The notes: generated from the sequence alone by a model not told the origin. 64,000 nt of DNA from Moraxellaceae bacterium (GCA_029237815.1 JAQZBP010000003.1:1-64000), one strand, 5' to 3'; shown: positions 44,223-58,470, counted from the stretch's first letter. Program-made: numbers and translations.

Positions 44223-44948
44223 ATGAGCGTTTCCGAAGCAGCCCTGCAGGGCTGGGCCAGCGAATATGCCACCAAGTCGCCGCAGCAGATCATCAAGCTG
44301 GCTTTGGAAAACTTCAGCAATATCGCCATCTCCTTCAGCGGCGCCGAAGATGTCGTACTGATCGACATGGCCATGAAGGCCGGCAAGCCCTTCCGGGTCT
44401 TCACGCTCGACACCGGCCGCCTGCACCCGGAGACCTACCGCTTCCTCGAGAAGGTACGCAGCCACTACAAGATCACCCTCGAGGTCTGCACGCCAGAGGC
44501 CGAGGCGCTGCAGCAAATGGTGAATGCCAAGGGACTCTTCAGCTTTTACCAGGATGGTCATGAGGAATGCTGCGGCATTCGCAAGGTCGCTCCGTTGCGC
44601 AGGAAACTGTCGACACTGAACGCCTGGATTACCGGCCAACGCCGTGACCAGAGCCCGAATACCCGTAATGCCGTGCCAGTGATCCAATCCGATACGACCT
44701 TCAATCGGCCGGGCGAGTTACTGGCCAAATTCAATCCGCTGGCCAACTGGAGTTCAGAGGACGTCTGGGCCTATATTCGTGCCTTCGAAGTGCCTTACAA
44801 CGAACTGCATGAAAAGGGTTTCGTCAGTATCGGCTGCGAGCCCTGCACGCGCGCCGTGCTGCCGAACCAGCACGAGCGCGAAGGCCGCTGGTGGTGGGAG
44901 GAAGCCACCAAAAAGGAGTGCGGGCTGCACATTGTCAATATCGAATGA
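44223..44948 (+). CDS. cysH: Adenylylsulfate (APS) reductase, assimilatory
   Basis: This 241-residue thiol-dependent reductase produces sulfite. It has the PP-loop-like [11 protein letters not shown] and [11 protein letters not shown] segments. Two cysteine pairs, Cys116-Cys117 (ECCGIRK) and Cys205-Cys208 (GCEPC), are the 4Fe-4S ligands that indicate an APS rather than PAPS reductase. The catalytic cysteine is Cys233 in ECGLH. This fits the Pseudomonas-type pathway. The frame runs further upstream, but [15 protein letters not shown] is the natural start, downstream of its promoter. Confidence 0.95.
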   Translation: MSVSEAALQGWASEYATKSPQQIIKLALENFSNIAISFSGAEDVVLIDMAMKAGKPFRVFTLDTGRLHPETYRFLEKVRSHYKITLEVCTPEAEALQQMVNAKGLFSFYQDGHEECCGIRKVAPLRRKLSTLNAWITGQRRDQSPNTRNAVPVIQSDTTFNRPGELLAKFNPLANWSSEDVWAYIRAFEVPYNELHEKGFVSIGCEPCTRAVLPNQHEREGRWWWEEATKKECGLHIVNIE

Positions 44949-44977
44949 CCGCCCTGCTTTCACAGGACCTGACAATT

Positions 44978-45003
44978 AAAAAGCCGGCAAATGCCGGCTT
45001 TTT
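44978..45003. terminator. Bidirectional terminator between cysH and cysB
   Basis: AAAAAGCCGGC-AAAT-GCCGGCTTTTT, a perfect 11-bp repeat including the A/T flanks, lies between convergent genes. Confidence 0.92.
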
Positions 45004-45040
45004 ACTTACTCTCAAGTCCACTTCGCGTTAGCCGCCACGC

Positions 45041-46085
<1,045 letters not shown>

Positions 46086-46164
46086 TAAGCGAAATAGTCT
46101 TTTGGAGCATAGTTCACAGGGCTTATGCTCGCCAGCTTTTTAGGGCCAGGCCTTGGGGTGCTGT

Positions 46165-46956
46165 GTGATCGACGGAATCGCTTTCATTGTGGCCGGTGCA
46201 GCCGTCGGATTTTGCGTCGGCGTGACCGGCGTCGGCGGCGGCTCGCTGATGACACCCCTGCTCACCATGATGGGCGTGCCCCTGCATACCGCCATCGGAA
46301 CCGACCTCCTCTACGCCTCCATGACCAAGTCAGGGGGCGCCGTGGTCCACTCCATGAAGCGCAACATCAACTGGCGGATCACAGGCATGCTGGCCGCCGG
46401 CAGCATCCCGGCGGCGCTGCTGACGCTCTGGATGCTGGAGAGCTACTTCGGCAACGCCAACGCCTACAAGCACGTATTGACCCGCAGCCTCGGCTTCATG
46501 CTGCTGCTGACCGGTGCCTCCCTGGTCTTCCGTCGCCAGCTGCAGCGCCTGCACGACGCCAGTCCCCTGCAAAGCCATCTGCGCCAGGCCCTGGACAACA
46601 ACGCGACCGCCTTCACGCTTGCCATGGGGGTGATGCTCGGGGTGCTGGTGACCCTGTCTTCGGTAGGGGCCGGTGCCTTCGGGGTGATGATCCTGTTCAG
46701 CCTGTTTCCCCGCCTGCCCACCATCCAGATCATCGGCACCGACGTGACCCATGCCGTGCTGCTGACGCTGGTCGCGGGTCTCGGCCACATGAAGATGGGC
46801 AATGTGGATTTTACCCTGCTGACCTGGCTGCTCATGGGCTCGCTGCCTGCCATCGTCGCCGGCACCCTGCTCTCCTCCCGACTTCATGAAGACGTGATCC
46901 GGCCCCTGTTGGGTGGCACCCTGATGCTGCTCAGCATCAAGTTCATGTTCTTCTAG
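46165..46956 (+). CDS. TauE/SafE-family membrane permease
   Basis: This 263-residue protein has about seven or eight transmembrane segments and the family motif GVTGVGGGSLMTPLL in the first helix hairpin, echoed by TLSSVGAGAFGVMIL in the second half. Such proteins export or import sulfite, sulfonates or related organosulphur anions. Divergence from cysB and proximity to cysH suggest a sulphur substrate. GTG at 46165 is preferred over an in-frame TTG at 46153, which has no better ribosome site. Substrate unknown. Confidence 0.88.
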   Translation: MIDGIAFIVAGAAVGFCVGVTGVGGGSLMTPLLTMMGVPLHTAIGTDLLYASMTKSGGAVVHSMKRNINWRITGMLAAGSIPAALLTLWMLESYFGNANAYKHVLTRSLGFMLLLTGASLVFRRQLQRLHDASPLQSHLRQALDNNATAFTLAMGVMLGVLVTLSSVGAGAFGVMILFSLFPRLPTIQIIGTDVTHAVLLTLVAGLGHMKMGNVDFTLLTWLLMGSLPAIVAGTLLSSRLHEDVIRPLLGGTLMLLSIKFMFF

Positions 46957-47141
46957 CCACAGAGTCGAGCCACCGCCTCGAGGTAATGAAAGTGGGCCGC
47001 ACTTTTCGTTAGAATTCCGGCGAACCCTTCGGACTGGTGAGCGTGAGCTCGCCCGGAGCAGCCGCGGTCGCTTCACCGAGGCATGCAGTAGCAAGGCGCC
47101 CACACATACCCTCAAAACGACAACGACTGGCCCCGCACCTG

Positions 47142-48677
47142 ATGACGCCGCCCGACCATTCTTCGCGCCAACCCGGCCTGCAGCAGGCGATGCTGCAGCT
47201 GGCCCAGGGCAAAGCCCTGCTGAAAGCAGGCAATGGCGCTGCTGCCGTCGTCGCCTTCCAGCAAGTCATCCGCCTGGCACCACTGAGTCCTGCCGGATAC
47301 CGGGCGCTGCTTGAAATGCTGGTACCTGCGGGGGACATCGTAAATGGCCGCAAAGTGATACAGATTCTGCCTGTCGAGGTGTACGAGGCCGCGCCGCCCC
47401 TCCGCTATCTGCACGCGCGGCTCCTGCTCCAGGAGGGCCAGCCGACGCAAGCCCTGCCACTGCTTGAGGCCCTGGCAGGAAATCCAGAGGTCGATGCCGG
47501 CGGTCAGGCGTTCAACCTCGGCCAATGCCTGGCGCAGCTCGGGCGCCATCAGGAAGCAGTGGAATCGTTCCGACGCGCGTCAGAACTCGGCCTGCGGGCT
47601 GACTGGCTCTCACTGGAATGGGCGCGCTCCGCCCAGTTCACCGGGGATATGGAAACCGCCGGCCGCCTCTACCGCGAACTCACCCGTTCACGTCCCGACA
47701 CCCCCCAACTGAAGTACGAGCAAGCTATCCTGCTGCTCAAGACGGGCCAGTTCAAAACTGGATTCCAGCTCTATCAATACCGCTGGCAGTCTGGCCTGCC
47801 CCACTTCCAGCATTGCTCCGCCCGCTCCGTCGGGCTGCCCGCGTGGGATGGCCGCAAGGCGCCGCCGTCGCTCCTGGTGATGCGCGAACAGGGAGTGGGG
47901 GAGCAGATCGTCTTCAGTGCCCTGCTGCCCGCGCTGGCGCAAAAGGTCGGGCACCTGGCGGTGGCCTTCGAGCCTCGCCTCGTCCCCTTGCTGAAGCGCA
48001 CCTGGCCCGGCATCGAGAGTGTTTCTCCCGAGGAGCCGGCAGAGTCGCTGCGGACTCGCTTTGATACCTGCATCTCTGCAGCCGACATGGGCGCCCTCGT
48101 GCCAGAAGCCATCGGCTGGACGGGGGGCCGACTCTTGCCCGACAGGGAGCGCGCAGCTCGCCTGCGCGAGAAATACCGTCAGCTGTTCCCCGGCAAGAAG
48201 CTGGTAGGGCTGTCCTGGATGAGTCGCCAGTCGGCGCTGAGCACGGCAAAGAGCGTGGACCTGGCAGCCTGGCAGGGCGTGTTGCAGAGCAAGGACTGCC
48301 AGTTCATCAACCTGCAGTACGGTGCGATGGAGGCCGAGCAGGGCCAGGCGCGGACGCAGTGGGGGGTGGACATATTTCGGGACCCGGAAATCGACGTATA
48401 CCAGGATCTGGACGGCCTGGCGGCGCAAATGGCGGCGCTGGATGTGGTGGTGAGCACCAGCAGCACCACGGCGCACCTGGCAGCGGCCACCGGCGCCCCG
48501 ACGTGGGTTGTCCTGCCCTCGGGCTGGGGACTGCTCTGGTATTGGGGCCACGAGGGCGACCGCTGCGCCTGGTATCCGGAGGCACGCCTCTTCAGGGCAA
48601 CTGTCGGCGGCGACTGGGCGCCGGCCCTGGCCGGGGTTGAGGCAGCCCTCGCGGAGCTGCCGCTGCGAGAGGACTGA
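47142..48677 (+). CDS. TPR protein with glycosyltransferase-like C-terminal domain, copy 1
   Basis: This 511-residue protein has several tetratricopeptide repeats in the first half (ALLKAGNGAAAVVAFQQVI; GQCLAQLGRHQEAVESF). The C-terminal domain of about 250 residues resembles GT9/GT41-type glycosyltransferases attached to TPRs (LVMREQGVGEQIVFSALLPAL; STSSTTAHLAAATGAPTWVVLP; YWGHEGDRCAWYP). No signal peptide is visible, so it is cytoplasmic. The ATG at 47142 gives almost the same length as the second copy; a GTG-initiated extension to 47037 is possible. Acceptor and donor are unknown; protein or surface-sugar glycosylation is an inference. Confidence 0.83.
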   Translation: MTPPDHSSRQPGLQQAMLQLAQGKALLKAGNGAAAVVAFQQVIRLAPLSPAGYRALLEMLVPAGDIVNGRKVIQILPVEVYEAAPPLRYLHARLLLQEGQPTQALPLLEALAGNPEVDAGGQAFNLGQCLAQLGRHQEAVESFRRASELGLRADWLSLEWARSAQFTGDMETAGRLYRELTRSRPDTPQLKYEQAILLLKTGQFKTGFQLYQYRWQSGLPHFQHCSARSVGLPAWDGRKAPPSLLVMREQGVGEQIVFSALLPALAQKVGHLAVAFEPRLVPLLKRTWPGIESVSPEEPAESLRTRFDTCISAADMGALVPEAIGWTGGRLLPDRERAARLREKYRQLFPGKKLVGLSWMSRQSALSTAKSVDLAAWQGVLQSKDCQFINLQYGAMEAEQGQARTQWGVDIFRDPEIDVYQDLDGLAAQMAALDVVVSTSSTTAHLAAATGAPTWVVLPSGWGLLWYWGHEGDRCAWYPEARLFRATVGGDWAPALAGVEAALAELPLRED

Positions 48678-48892
48678 ATCTGTCGCGCCCTCACGGCGCG
48701 TGCTGGATATCGGGCCGAACACCATTCCGGTGCGGGCTCCCGCTTCCCGATCCGACCAGAATCCCTTGGCGGGCCGGCCTCCCTTTATCAGCGACTTCAC
48801 AAGCCCGTGGCGGAACAATTGAAAAGGCCGGTGAAAGCAATCGGCATTTTCTCTAGAATCAAGCGCTTTCGCGCACACTCCCGGGAATGGTA

Positions 48893-49972
48893 ATGGCTGA
48901 AACCCGCATTGAAGACGTCAACGTACGTTCCACTGAACTCCTGATCACGCCGGCCGAGCTGAAGCGCGACATTCCGCTCAGCGACAAGGCCCGCAAGACC
49001 GTCCTGAGCGGCCGCGAGACGATCCGCAACATCCTCGACGGCAAGGACCATCGCCTGTTCCTGGTGATCGGCCCCTGCTCCATCCACGACCTGAAGGCCG
49101 CCCACGAGTATGCCGAGCGCCTGAAGGTGCTGGCCGACGCGGTACAGGACACCCTCTACCTGGTCATGCGCGTGTACTTCGAAAAGCCGCGTACGACCGT
49201 GGGCTGGAAGGGCCTGATCAACGACCCGTTCATGGACGACTCCTTCAAGATCCAGGACGGCCTGCACATCGGCCGCAAGCTGCTGCTGGAGCTGAACGAG
49301 ATGGGGCTGCCCTGCGCCACCGAAGCGCTGGACCCGATGTCACCGCAGTATCTGCACGACCTGATTTCCTGGAGCGCCATCGGTGCCCGCACCACCGAAT
49401 CGCAAACCCATCGCGAGATGAGTTCGGGCCTGTCCTCGCCGGTCGGCTTCAAGAACGGCACCGACGGCGGCCTCAAGGTGGCCATCAACGCCCTGCTTTC
49501 GGTGGCCAATCCGCACAGCTTCCTGGGCATCGACTCCAACGGCCGCAGCGCCATCATCAATACCACGGGCAACCGCTATGGCCACGTCGTGCTGCGCGGT
49601 GGCGACGGCAAGCCCAACTACGACTCCGTGTCGGTGGCGCTGGCGGAACGCGAGCTGGAAAAGGCAAAGGTCAGCAAAAACATCATGATCGACGCCTCGC
49701 ATGCCAACTCCAACAAGGACCCGGCATTGCAGCCGCTGGTGATGGACAACGTCAGCAACCAGATCCTGGAGGGCAACAGCTCCATCGTCGGCATGATGAT
49801 CGAGTCTCACCTCAAGTTCGGCCGTCAGGACATTCCCAAGGACCTGACACAGCTCGAGTACGGCAAGTCCGTCACCGACGGCTGCATCGACTGGGAAACC
49901 ACGGAGAATGCTGTCCGCCAGATGCATGACAAGCTGAAGGGCGTGTTGCCGACGCGCCAGCGCCCGGCCTGA
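48893..49972 (+). CDS. aroF: 3-deoxy-7-phosphoheptulonate (DAHP) synthase, class I
   Basis: This 359-residue enzyme condenses phosphoenolpyruvate with erythrose 4-phosphate, the first step of the shikimate pathway. Motifs are VIGPCSIHD, RVYFEKPRTTVGWKG, GARTTESQTHRE, FKNGTDGG and IDASHANSNKD, all typical of the AroF/G/H type. Which feedback isozyme it is cannot be read from sequence alone. The ATG at 48893 is chosen over 48887 because GGGA lies 6 bases ahead. TAGAAT at 48854-48859 is a likely -10. It sits alone between two TPR-glycosyltransferase-like paralogues. Confidence 0.94.
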   Translation: MAETRIEDVNVRSTELLITPAELKRDIPLSDKARKTVLSGRETIRNILDGKDHRLFLVIGPCSIHDLKAAHEYAERLKVLADAVQDTLYLVMRVYFEKPRTTVGWKGLINDPFMDDSFKIQDGLHIGRKLLLELNEMGLPCATEALDPMSPQYLHDLISWSAIGARTTESQTHREMSSGLSSPVGFKNGTDGGLKVAINALLSVANPHSFLGIDSNGRSAIINTTGNRYGHVVLRGGDGKPNYDSVSVALAERELEKAKVSKNIMIDASHANSNKDPALQPLVMDNVSNQILEGNSSIVGMMIESHLKFGRQDIPKDLTQLEYGKSVTDGCIDWETTENAVRQMHDKLKGVLPTRQRPA

Positions 49973-50113
49973 ACGCAGCTGCTGCTCGCTCGCCCTCATA
50001 CCGGGTTCGCCGGGGCCACCGACGTAAGGTACGGCTTCGGATTGATGTATGCAGGGCGAAGTCGGGAGCGCCCCGACATCGCATGAAAACAAGAAAATGA
50101 GAAAGAGCTGCCG

Positions 50114-51643
50114 ATGAGTATGCCTTCCACCCCGACGCCACCCGCCAACTTGCAAAAATCCGTATTGGTGCTGGCCCAGGCCCGGGCCCTCGAGAAGGCC
50201 GGGCAGCTGCAGCAGGCGACCGACGCTTACCTCCAGGCCATCCGCCTCTATCCGGGCAACCCCGCCAGCTACGCCGCACTCATGGGCCTGCTGCTCACCA
50301 TCGGTGACACAGCCAACGCCGAGAAGGTGCTGCTTGCGGTGCCGCCCGAGGTCTATCGGCAGTCCACGCAAATCCGCTCCCGGCATGTCCGCCTGCTGGT
50401 CCGTCAAGGGCAGTACGAGAAGACGCTGGAAGTCATCGACAGCCTGACCAGCGCGAAGGATATCGACTGGGCCCTGCTGTACTTCAACCAGGCGGTCTGC
50501 CACAACCACCTGGGTCGCCTTGACGTCGCACTCCCCTTGTACGAGAAGGCACACGCGGCCGGCATGCGCGAATCGGCGCTCTATGAGAATTGGGCCCGCG
50601 TGCATCAGTTGCTGGGAAACGTCGACGAGGCCGACAGGCTCTATCAGGAAGTGATCGAGAAATTCCCGTACATCTCCAGCATCCAGTACGAATATGCGTT
50701 GCTGATGCTGAAAAGCGGAAACTACGCCAAGGGATTCGGTCTTTACTGGAACCGCTGGAAGACTGGCCTGCCGGAGTTCCGGCCCTGCGAAGCGGCCGAG
50801 CTCGGCATTCCGCTGTGGGACGGCAAATCGCCCGTCCGCTCACTTCTCGTTGGCCGGGAACAGGGGATAGGCGACCAGCTGGTGCTCAGTGCCCTGCTAC
50901 CGGCCATGGCCGCGAAAGCCGAGAATATGACGGTCGCCATGGATCCTCGCCTGGCCCCGATGATCGCCCGCTCCTTCCCTGGCCTCACCGTGCTCGACCA
51001 TGTCCTCACCGCCGAAGAGGCCAGGCAATTCGATGCACACATTCCTGCCGCCGACCTCGGCCTTTACGCCCTGGACGGCATCGGCTGGACGCACGGCTAC
51101 CTGAAAGCGGATACCGGGCGCGTTCAGGCCCTGCGCGAGAAATACCAGCGACTGTTCCCGGGCAAGAAGCTGATCGGCATTTCCTGGAAGAGCAAGCGGG
51201 CGGCGTTGGGAGAGGAAAAGAGCGTGGACATCCAGGACTGGCGCGCCCTGCTCGCTCATCCGGAGTGTCAGTTCATCAGCCTGCAGTACGGCGACGTGGC
51301 TGACGACCTGCGCACGGCTCGCGAAGCCCTCGGGGTCGAGATTTACCTGGACCCCGAAATCGACAGCTTCAATGACATAGACGGGCTCGCCGCGCAGGTC
51401 AGCGCGCTGGACCTCGTGATCAGCACCAGCAACTCGACCGCCCACGTCGCCGCCGCCACGGACACGCCTACGTGGGTCCTGCTGCCCATGGGGTCGGGAC
51501 TGCTGTGGTACTGGGGTTATCGCGAAAATGAATGCACCTGGTATCCGCATGTCCGGCTGTTCCGGGCGCGCAAGCCGGGCGAATGGAATCCCGTGCTGGC
51601 GGCCGCCGACCAGGCACTGGGCGAAATGCTGGGTGCCGGCTGA
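50114..51643 (+). CDS. TPR protein with glycosyltransferase-like C-terminal domain, copy 2
   Basis: This 509-residue paralogue of the 47142-48677 protein is aligned over its whole length. TPR units cover about residues 15-230 (ALEKAGQLQQATDAYLQAI). The C-terminal domain has LVGREQGIGDQLVLSALLPAM, REKYQRLFPGKKLIGISWKS, STSNSTAHVAAATDTPTWVLLP and WYPHVRLFRA. The two copies differ mainly in the TPR region. No signal peptide. The TPR part is expected to bind a protein acceptor. It ends at a strong bidirectional terminator. Confidence 0.83.
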   Translation: MSMPSTPTPPANLQKSVLVLAQARALEKAGQLQQATDAYLQAIRLYPGNPASYAALMGLLLTIGDTANAEKVLLAVPPEVYRQSTQIRSRHVRLLVRQGQYEKTLEVIDSLTSAKDIDWALLYFNQAVCHNHLGRLDVALPLYEKAHAAGMRESALYENWARVHQLLGNVDEADRLYQEVIEKFPYISSIQYEYALLMLKSGNYAKGFGLYWNRWKTGLPEFRPCEAAELGIPLWDGKSPVRSLLVGREQGIGDQLVLSALLPAMAAKAENMTVAMDPRLAPMIARSFPGLTVLDHVLTAEEARQFDAHIPAADLGLYALDGIGWTHGYLKADTGRVQALREKYQRLFPGKKLIGISWKSKRAALGEEKSVDIQDWRALLAHPECQFISLQYGDVADDLRTAREALGVEIYLDPEIDSFNDIDGLAAQVSALDLVISTSNSTAHVAAATDTPTWVLLPMGSGLLWYWGYRENECTWYPHVRLFRARKPGEWNPVLAAADQALGEMLGAG

Positions 51644-51663
51644 GCCGCGCAATCCCCCCTGTT

Positions 51664-51703
51664 GCCCATGAAAAAGCCCGCTGTCGCGGGCTTTTTCATG
51701 GGC
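51664..51703. terminator. Bidirectional terminator between the TPR gene and nfuA
   Basis: GCCCATGAAAAAGCCCGC and its exact complement form a perfect 18-bp stem with a TGTC loop and A/T runs, between convergent genes. Confidence 0.93.
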
Positions 51704-51733
51704 GTGATGGCGGCATTGATGCCATTGCAGGTC

Positions 51734-52348
51734 CTACTTGTAGTAAGCGTTGTCCCGCACAGTATGGTCGGTGGAGTCGGTCACGCGCTGCAGCTCCGGA
51801 ATCTGCGCCTTCAGCGTGGTTTCCACGCCCTGCTTCAGGGTCATGTCCACCGCCGAGCAGCCCTGACAGCCACCCCCGAACTTCAGCACGGCGGTCGTGC
51901 CATGCTCGTCGTCGGTATAGACCTCAAGCAGGCTGACATTGCCGTTGTGGGCGGCCAGGCCAGGATTGATCTCGTTGTAGAGCACATAATTGATGCGCTC
52001 TTCGATGCTGGCTTCGGAGCCCAGGCTGGGAACCTTGGAGCGCGGCGCCTTGAAGGTCAGCTGGCCGCCAAAGCGGTCCTTGTTGTAGTCGATGACGGCG
52101 TCTTCCAGATAAGAGACGCTTTTGCCCTCGATATAGGCCGGGAAGCCCTCATAGTCGATACGGACGTCATCGGGCTGCTCTTCACCCTTGGTGCTGTAGG
52201 CCATGCAACACTCGGCACGGGGCGTGCCCGGGTGCTCCACGAAGATGCGCACGCCGATGCCCTCGGAGTTCTGCCGTGCCAGCAGGTCGCGCAGGTAGGC
52301 CTGGGCGCCCTCGGTAATGGTGATCTTGACGAGTTCACTGTCTGCCAT
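51734..52348 (-). CDS. nfuA: Fe/S biogenesis protein NfuA
   Basis: This 204-residue carrier delivers 4Fe-4S clusters to apoproteins. The N-terminal degenerate A-type domain (ITITEGAQAYLRDLLARQN) lacks the usual three cysteines. The C-terminal Nfu domain has the ligand motif GGGCQGCSAVDMTL. The start MADSELVKITITEG at 52348 fits the family; the longer frame begins 36 codons upstream and overlaps the metH promoter. It is divergent from metH across 99 bases. Confidence 0.95.
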   Translation of the reverse strand: MADSELVKITITEGAQAYLRDLLARQNSEGIGVRIFVEHPGTPRAECCMAYSTKGEEQPDDVRIDYEGFPAYIEGKSVSYLEDAVIDYNKDRFGGQLTFKAPRSKVPSLGSEASIEERINYVLYNEINPGLAAHNGNVSLLEVYTDDEHGTTAVLKFGGGCQGCSAVDMTLKQGVETTLKAQIPELQRVTDSTDHTVRDNAYYK

Positions 52349-52401
52349 GGTAATTCCTAGCAAAATACTGGGTCTTTCGCCGGGCATTGTACCCAAAGGC
52401 T

Positions 52402-52410
52402 TGCTAGAAT
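52402..52410 (+). promoter_or_regulatory. Extended -10 promoter for metH
   Basis: TGCTAGAAT, 38 bases before the metH ATG, followed by GCCGCCCTC. Nearly the same string is found upstream of cysH. No good -35 is visible. No cobalamin riboswitch fits in the 99-base gap. Confidence 0.5.
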
Positions 52411-52447
52411 GCCGCCCTCTTTTTTGCCCGTGATAGTCGATTTTTTC

Positions 52448-56148
<3,701 letters not shown>

Positions 56149-56152
<4 letters not shown>

Positions 56153-56454
56153 GCGAGGCAGTAGACACCATGAGCGAACAGGAATCGAAAACCGGCGCTG
56201 ACGGCGCGCTGGAGAAAGGCACCACGCCGGCGCCCGCACAGCAGGAAAAGACCAGCCAGGAGGTTAATGCCTTCACCGTGGTGGGTAGCGTGTTCCGCGC
56301 CTGGTTCGGCGTGCAGACGGAAGAAAACCGCCAGCGCGACTTCAATGCCAACAAGCCGGGGGCCTTCATCGCCGCCGGCATCATCTTCACGGTGCTGATG
56401 ATCATTGGCGTCATCATCGCGGTGAACATCGCGCTGTCCGGCACCGGCCAGTAG
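56149..56454 (+). CDS. Small DUF2970 membrane protein
   Basis: This 101-residue protein has a charged, disordered N-terminus followed by the DUF2970 core: [17 protein letters not shown], a basic stretch with RDF, and one transmembrane helix ([20 protein letters not shown]). The ATG overlaps the metH stop (ATGA), so translation is coupled; MSEQES at 56170 is an alternative start. A small gene at this position after metH is common in Pseudomonas-type genomes. Function unknown; inner-membrane location is predicted. Confidence 0.87.
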
Positions 56455-56462
56455 AAAGCAAA

Positions 56463-56494
56463 ACGCCCGGCGGGCACGAAGCCTCGCCGGGCGT
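56463..56494 (-). terminator. Terminator after sohB
   Basis: ACGCCCGGCG and CGCCGGGCGT form a 10-bp stem. The T-run (TTTT) lies on the minus strand, so it serves sohB mainly; the convergent DUF2970 gene may use the stem as well. Confidence 0.75.
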
Positions 56495-56516
56495 CAGTCC
56501 GCCGGAGCGGACCGCC

Positions 56517-57560
56517 TCACCACCAGGGACGCTGCTGCAGCCTGTCCCACCAGCGCAGCAGGATGCGATCCAGCGCCGTCTCGGCGGAGAGGCCCAGGCG
56601 GGTCAGCAGACGGTGCCTGGGCACATAGCGCACCGTAAAGACCTCCGCCTTCGCTGCTCGCTCAGCCAGGTATTCGTCACTCGTCTTCAACTCGTCCACC
56701 AGCTTGTGCTCGAGCGCACGCTGGCCATACCAGTGTTCGCCCGTCGCCACGCGCGCAATATCCAGTTGCGGCCGGTTCTGTTGCACGAATTCCTTGAACA
56801 GCTCATGCGTGTCCTCTAGCTCCTCCTGGAACTTCTGGCGGCCGGCCTCCGTGTTCTCGCCGAACACGGTCAGGGTCCGTTTGTACTCGCCGGCCGTCAG
56901 CACTTCGAAATCGATGTCGTGCTTGCGCAGCAGCTTGTTGAAATTGGGGATCTGCGCCACGACGCCGATGGAGCCGACCACGGCAAAAGGCGCCGCCAGC
57001 ACCTTGCTGCCGAGACAGGCCATCATGTAACCGCCGCTGGCGGCCACCTTGTCCACACAAATCGTGAGCGGCAGGTTTTTCTGGCGGATGCGGGCGAGCT
57101 GGGAGGCGGCAAGGCCGTAGCCGTGCACCAGGCCTCCAGGGCTTTCCAGGCACAGGACGACTTCGTCGTGCGCGGGATCGGCCAGCGTCAGCACCGCGGT
57201 GATCTCTCGGCGCAGCATCTCGACCGCCGAGGCGCGGATGTCACCATGGAAGGTGAGCACATAGACGCGTGACTCCTCGCTTTCCGCGCGGGCCTTCTTC
57301 TCCTTCTGCTCTTTTTTCGACGTCTGCTTTTCCGACTTGAGCCAGGCCTTCAGCGCCTGCTTGTCGAGCACGGCCCCGCGCAGTGCATCCGCGTAATCGC
57401 GCAGACGCTCGTTTACATGCGTGACCTCGATATCACCTTCATCCTGGCTGCGGCGACGCCCGCCCATGTTGCCGATGGCCACGATGATGATCAGCAGGGC
57501 GATCACCACGGTCACCGTCTTGGCCAGGAAGAGCCCGTACTGGAGCAGAAGGTCTAGCAC
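56517..57560 (-). CDS. sohB: Inner-membrane peptidase SohB (S49 family)
   Basis: This 347-residue serine protease of the SppA/S49 family has an N-terminal transmembrane helix (LLLQYGLFLAKTVTVVIALL) and a charged Lys/Glu linker (SEKQTSKKEQKEKK). The catalytic Ser lies in VDKVAASGGYMMACLGSK, and the general-base lysine region is in TAGEYKRTLTVFGE. I place the start at GTG 57560 (VLDLLLQYGLF), which has CGAGG 5 bases ahead and aligns with the E. coli start (349 residues). The longer ATG frame adds 18 unlikely residues. Confidence 0.93.
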   Translation of the reverse strand: MLDLLLQYGLFLAKTVTVVIALLIIIVAIGNMGGRRRSQDEGDIEVTHVNERLRDYADALRGAVLDKQALKAWLKSEKQTSKKEQKEKKARAESEESRVYVLTFHGDIRASAVEMLRREITAVLTLADPAHDEVVLCLESPGGLVHGYGLAASQLARIRQKNLPLTICVDKVAASGGYMMACLGSKVLAAPFAVVGSIGVVAQIPNFNKLLRKHDIDFEVLTAGEYKRTLTVFGENTEAGRQKFQEELEDTHELFKEFVQQNRPQLDIARVATGEHWYGQRALEHKLVDELKTSDEYLAERAAKAEVFTVRYVPRHRLLTRLGLSAETALDRILLRWWDRLQQRPWW

Positions 57561-57642
57561 ATGAACCTCGGTACAGTGATCGAAGGGAAAGGCATGATAA
57601 TGCGCCGGCGCCATCCGCGCATTTGGACAATGACGAGCAGGA

Positions 57643-58470
57643 TCAGCTGCCGGCCCTGCAGCGCACTACGAAATCCTGTATCAGGGCATGGGCAATGCTG
57701 CCCGCCGGTGGTATCGGCGGTAGCGCGTCGTAGCGGAAGAAGGCCGCCTCGGCAATCTCGTCCTCCTGCAGCAGCAACTCACCCGACTCGTATTCGGCAT
57801 GGAAGCCGAGCATCAGGTTGTTGGGGAAGGGCCAGGACTGGCTGCCGAAATAGCGCAGATCCCGGACCGTGACCCCGACTTCCTCCAGCACTTCGCGATG
57901 CAGGGTTTCCTCGGCGCTCTCGCCGGCTTCCACGAAGCCGGCCAGGGTACTGAACATCGGCCGGGTGAAACGCTGGGCCCGCGCAAGGAGGATTTCCTCG
58001 CCACGAGTCACCGCCACGATCACGCAGGGATTGATGCGGGGATAACTGGAGAATCCACAGGCCGGGCAGACCCTGGAACGCTCGCCCTGTGCATGCGAAA
58101 CCGTCGGAGTCCCGCAGCGACCGCAAAATCGGTGGTTGCGCTCCCACTCCAGCACCTGGAAGGCGCGTCCCGCGAGCGCGAACTGAATATCGTCAGCCTG
58201 TCCCAGGAGACGCCGGAGGTCATCGAAGCGATAGCCCTGGGGCGGAGACGCCGCCTCGTGTACTGCAATCGCGAAGACCGGCTGATCTCCCAGGCGTCCC
58301 AGGTATTGCCGCACCTGCTCCTCGAGGCCGAGCCAGCCGACATTCGCCAGGACAGGGAACAACGGGAGCGTCGGGTCCTCACTGACGAGGATGCGCCCGC
58401 CCTGGAATACCAGCCAGAGGGCATCACCGTGCAGGCGCTCGGGCGCCGCAGAGGCGCCAATGAAATGCAT
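57643..58470 (-). CDS. nudC: NAD pyrophosphatase / RNA NAD-decapping hydrolase
   Basis: This 275-residue Nudix enzyme cleaves NADH and NAD-capped RNA 5' ends. A zinc ribbon is present (CGRCGTP...CPACGFSSYPR, Cys-X2-Cys twice). The Nudix box is GFVEAGESAEETLHREVLEEVGV with one 23-residue span (named here only in part: GFVEAGESAEE and REVLEEVGV). The NudC-specific SQSWPFPNNLMLGF follows. Its ATG overlaps the fimL stop (TGATG), so fimL and nudC are coupled, as in Pseudomonas. Confidence 0.94.
   Translation of the reverse strand: MHFIGASAAPERLHGDALWLVFQGGRILVSEDPTLPLFPVLANVGWLGLEEQVRQYLGRLGDQPVFAIAVHEAASPPQGYRFDDLRRLLGQADDIQFALAGRAFQVLEWERNHRFCGRCGTPTVSHAQGERSRVCPACGFSSYPRINPCVIVAVTRGEEILLARAQRFTRPMFSTLAGFVEAGESAEETLHREVLEEVGVTVRDLRYFGSQSWPFPNNLMLGFHAEYESGELLLQEDEIAEAAFFRYDALPPIPPAGSIAHALIQDFVVRCRAGS

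Noticed and set aside
52349-52447. Cobalamin or SAM riboswitch upstream of metH
   Set aside because: The gap is only 99 bases and I find no B12 box or SAM-aptamer pairing.
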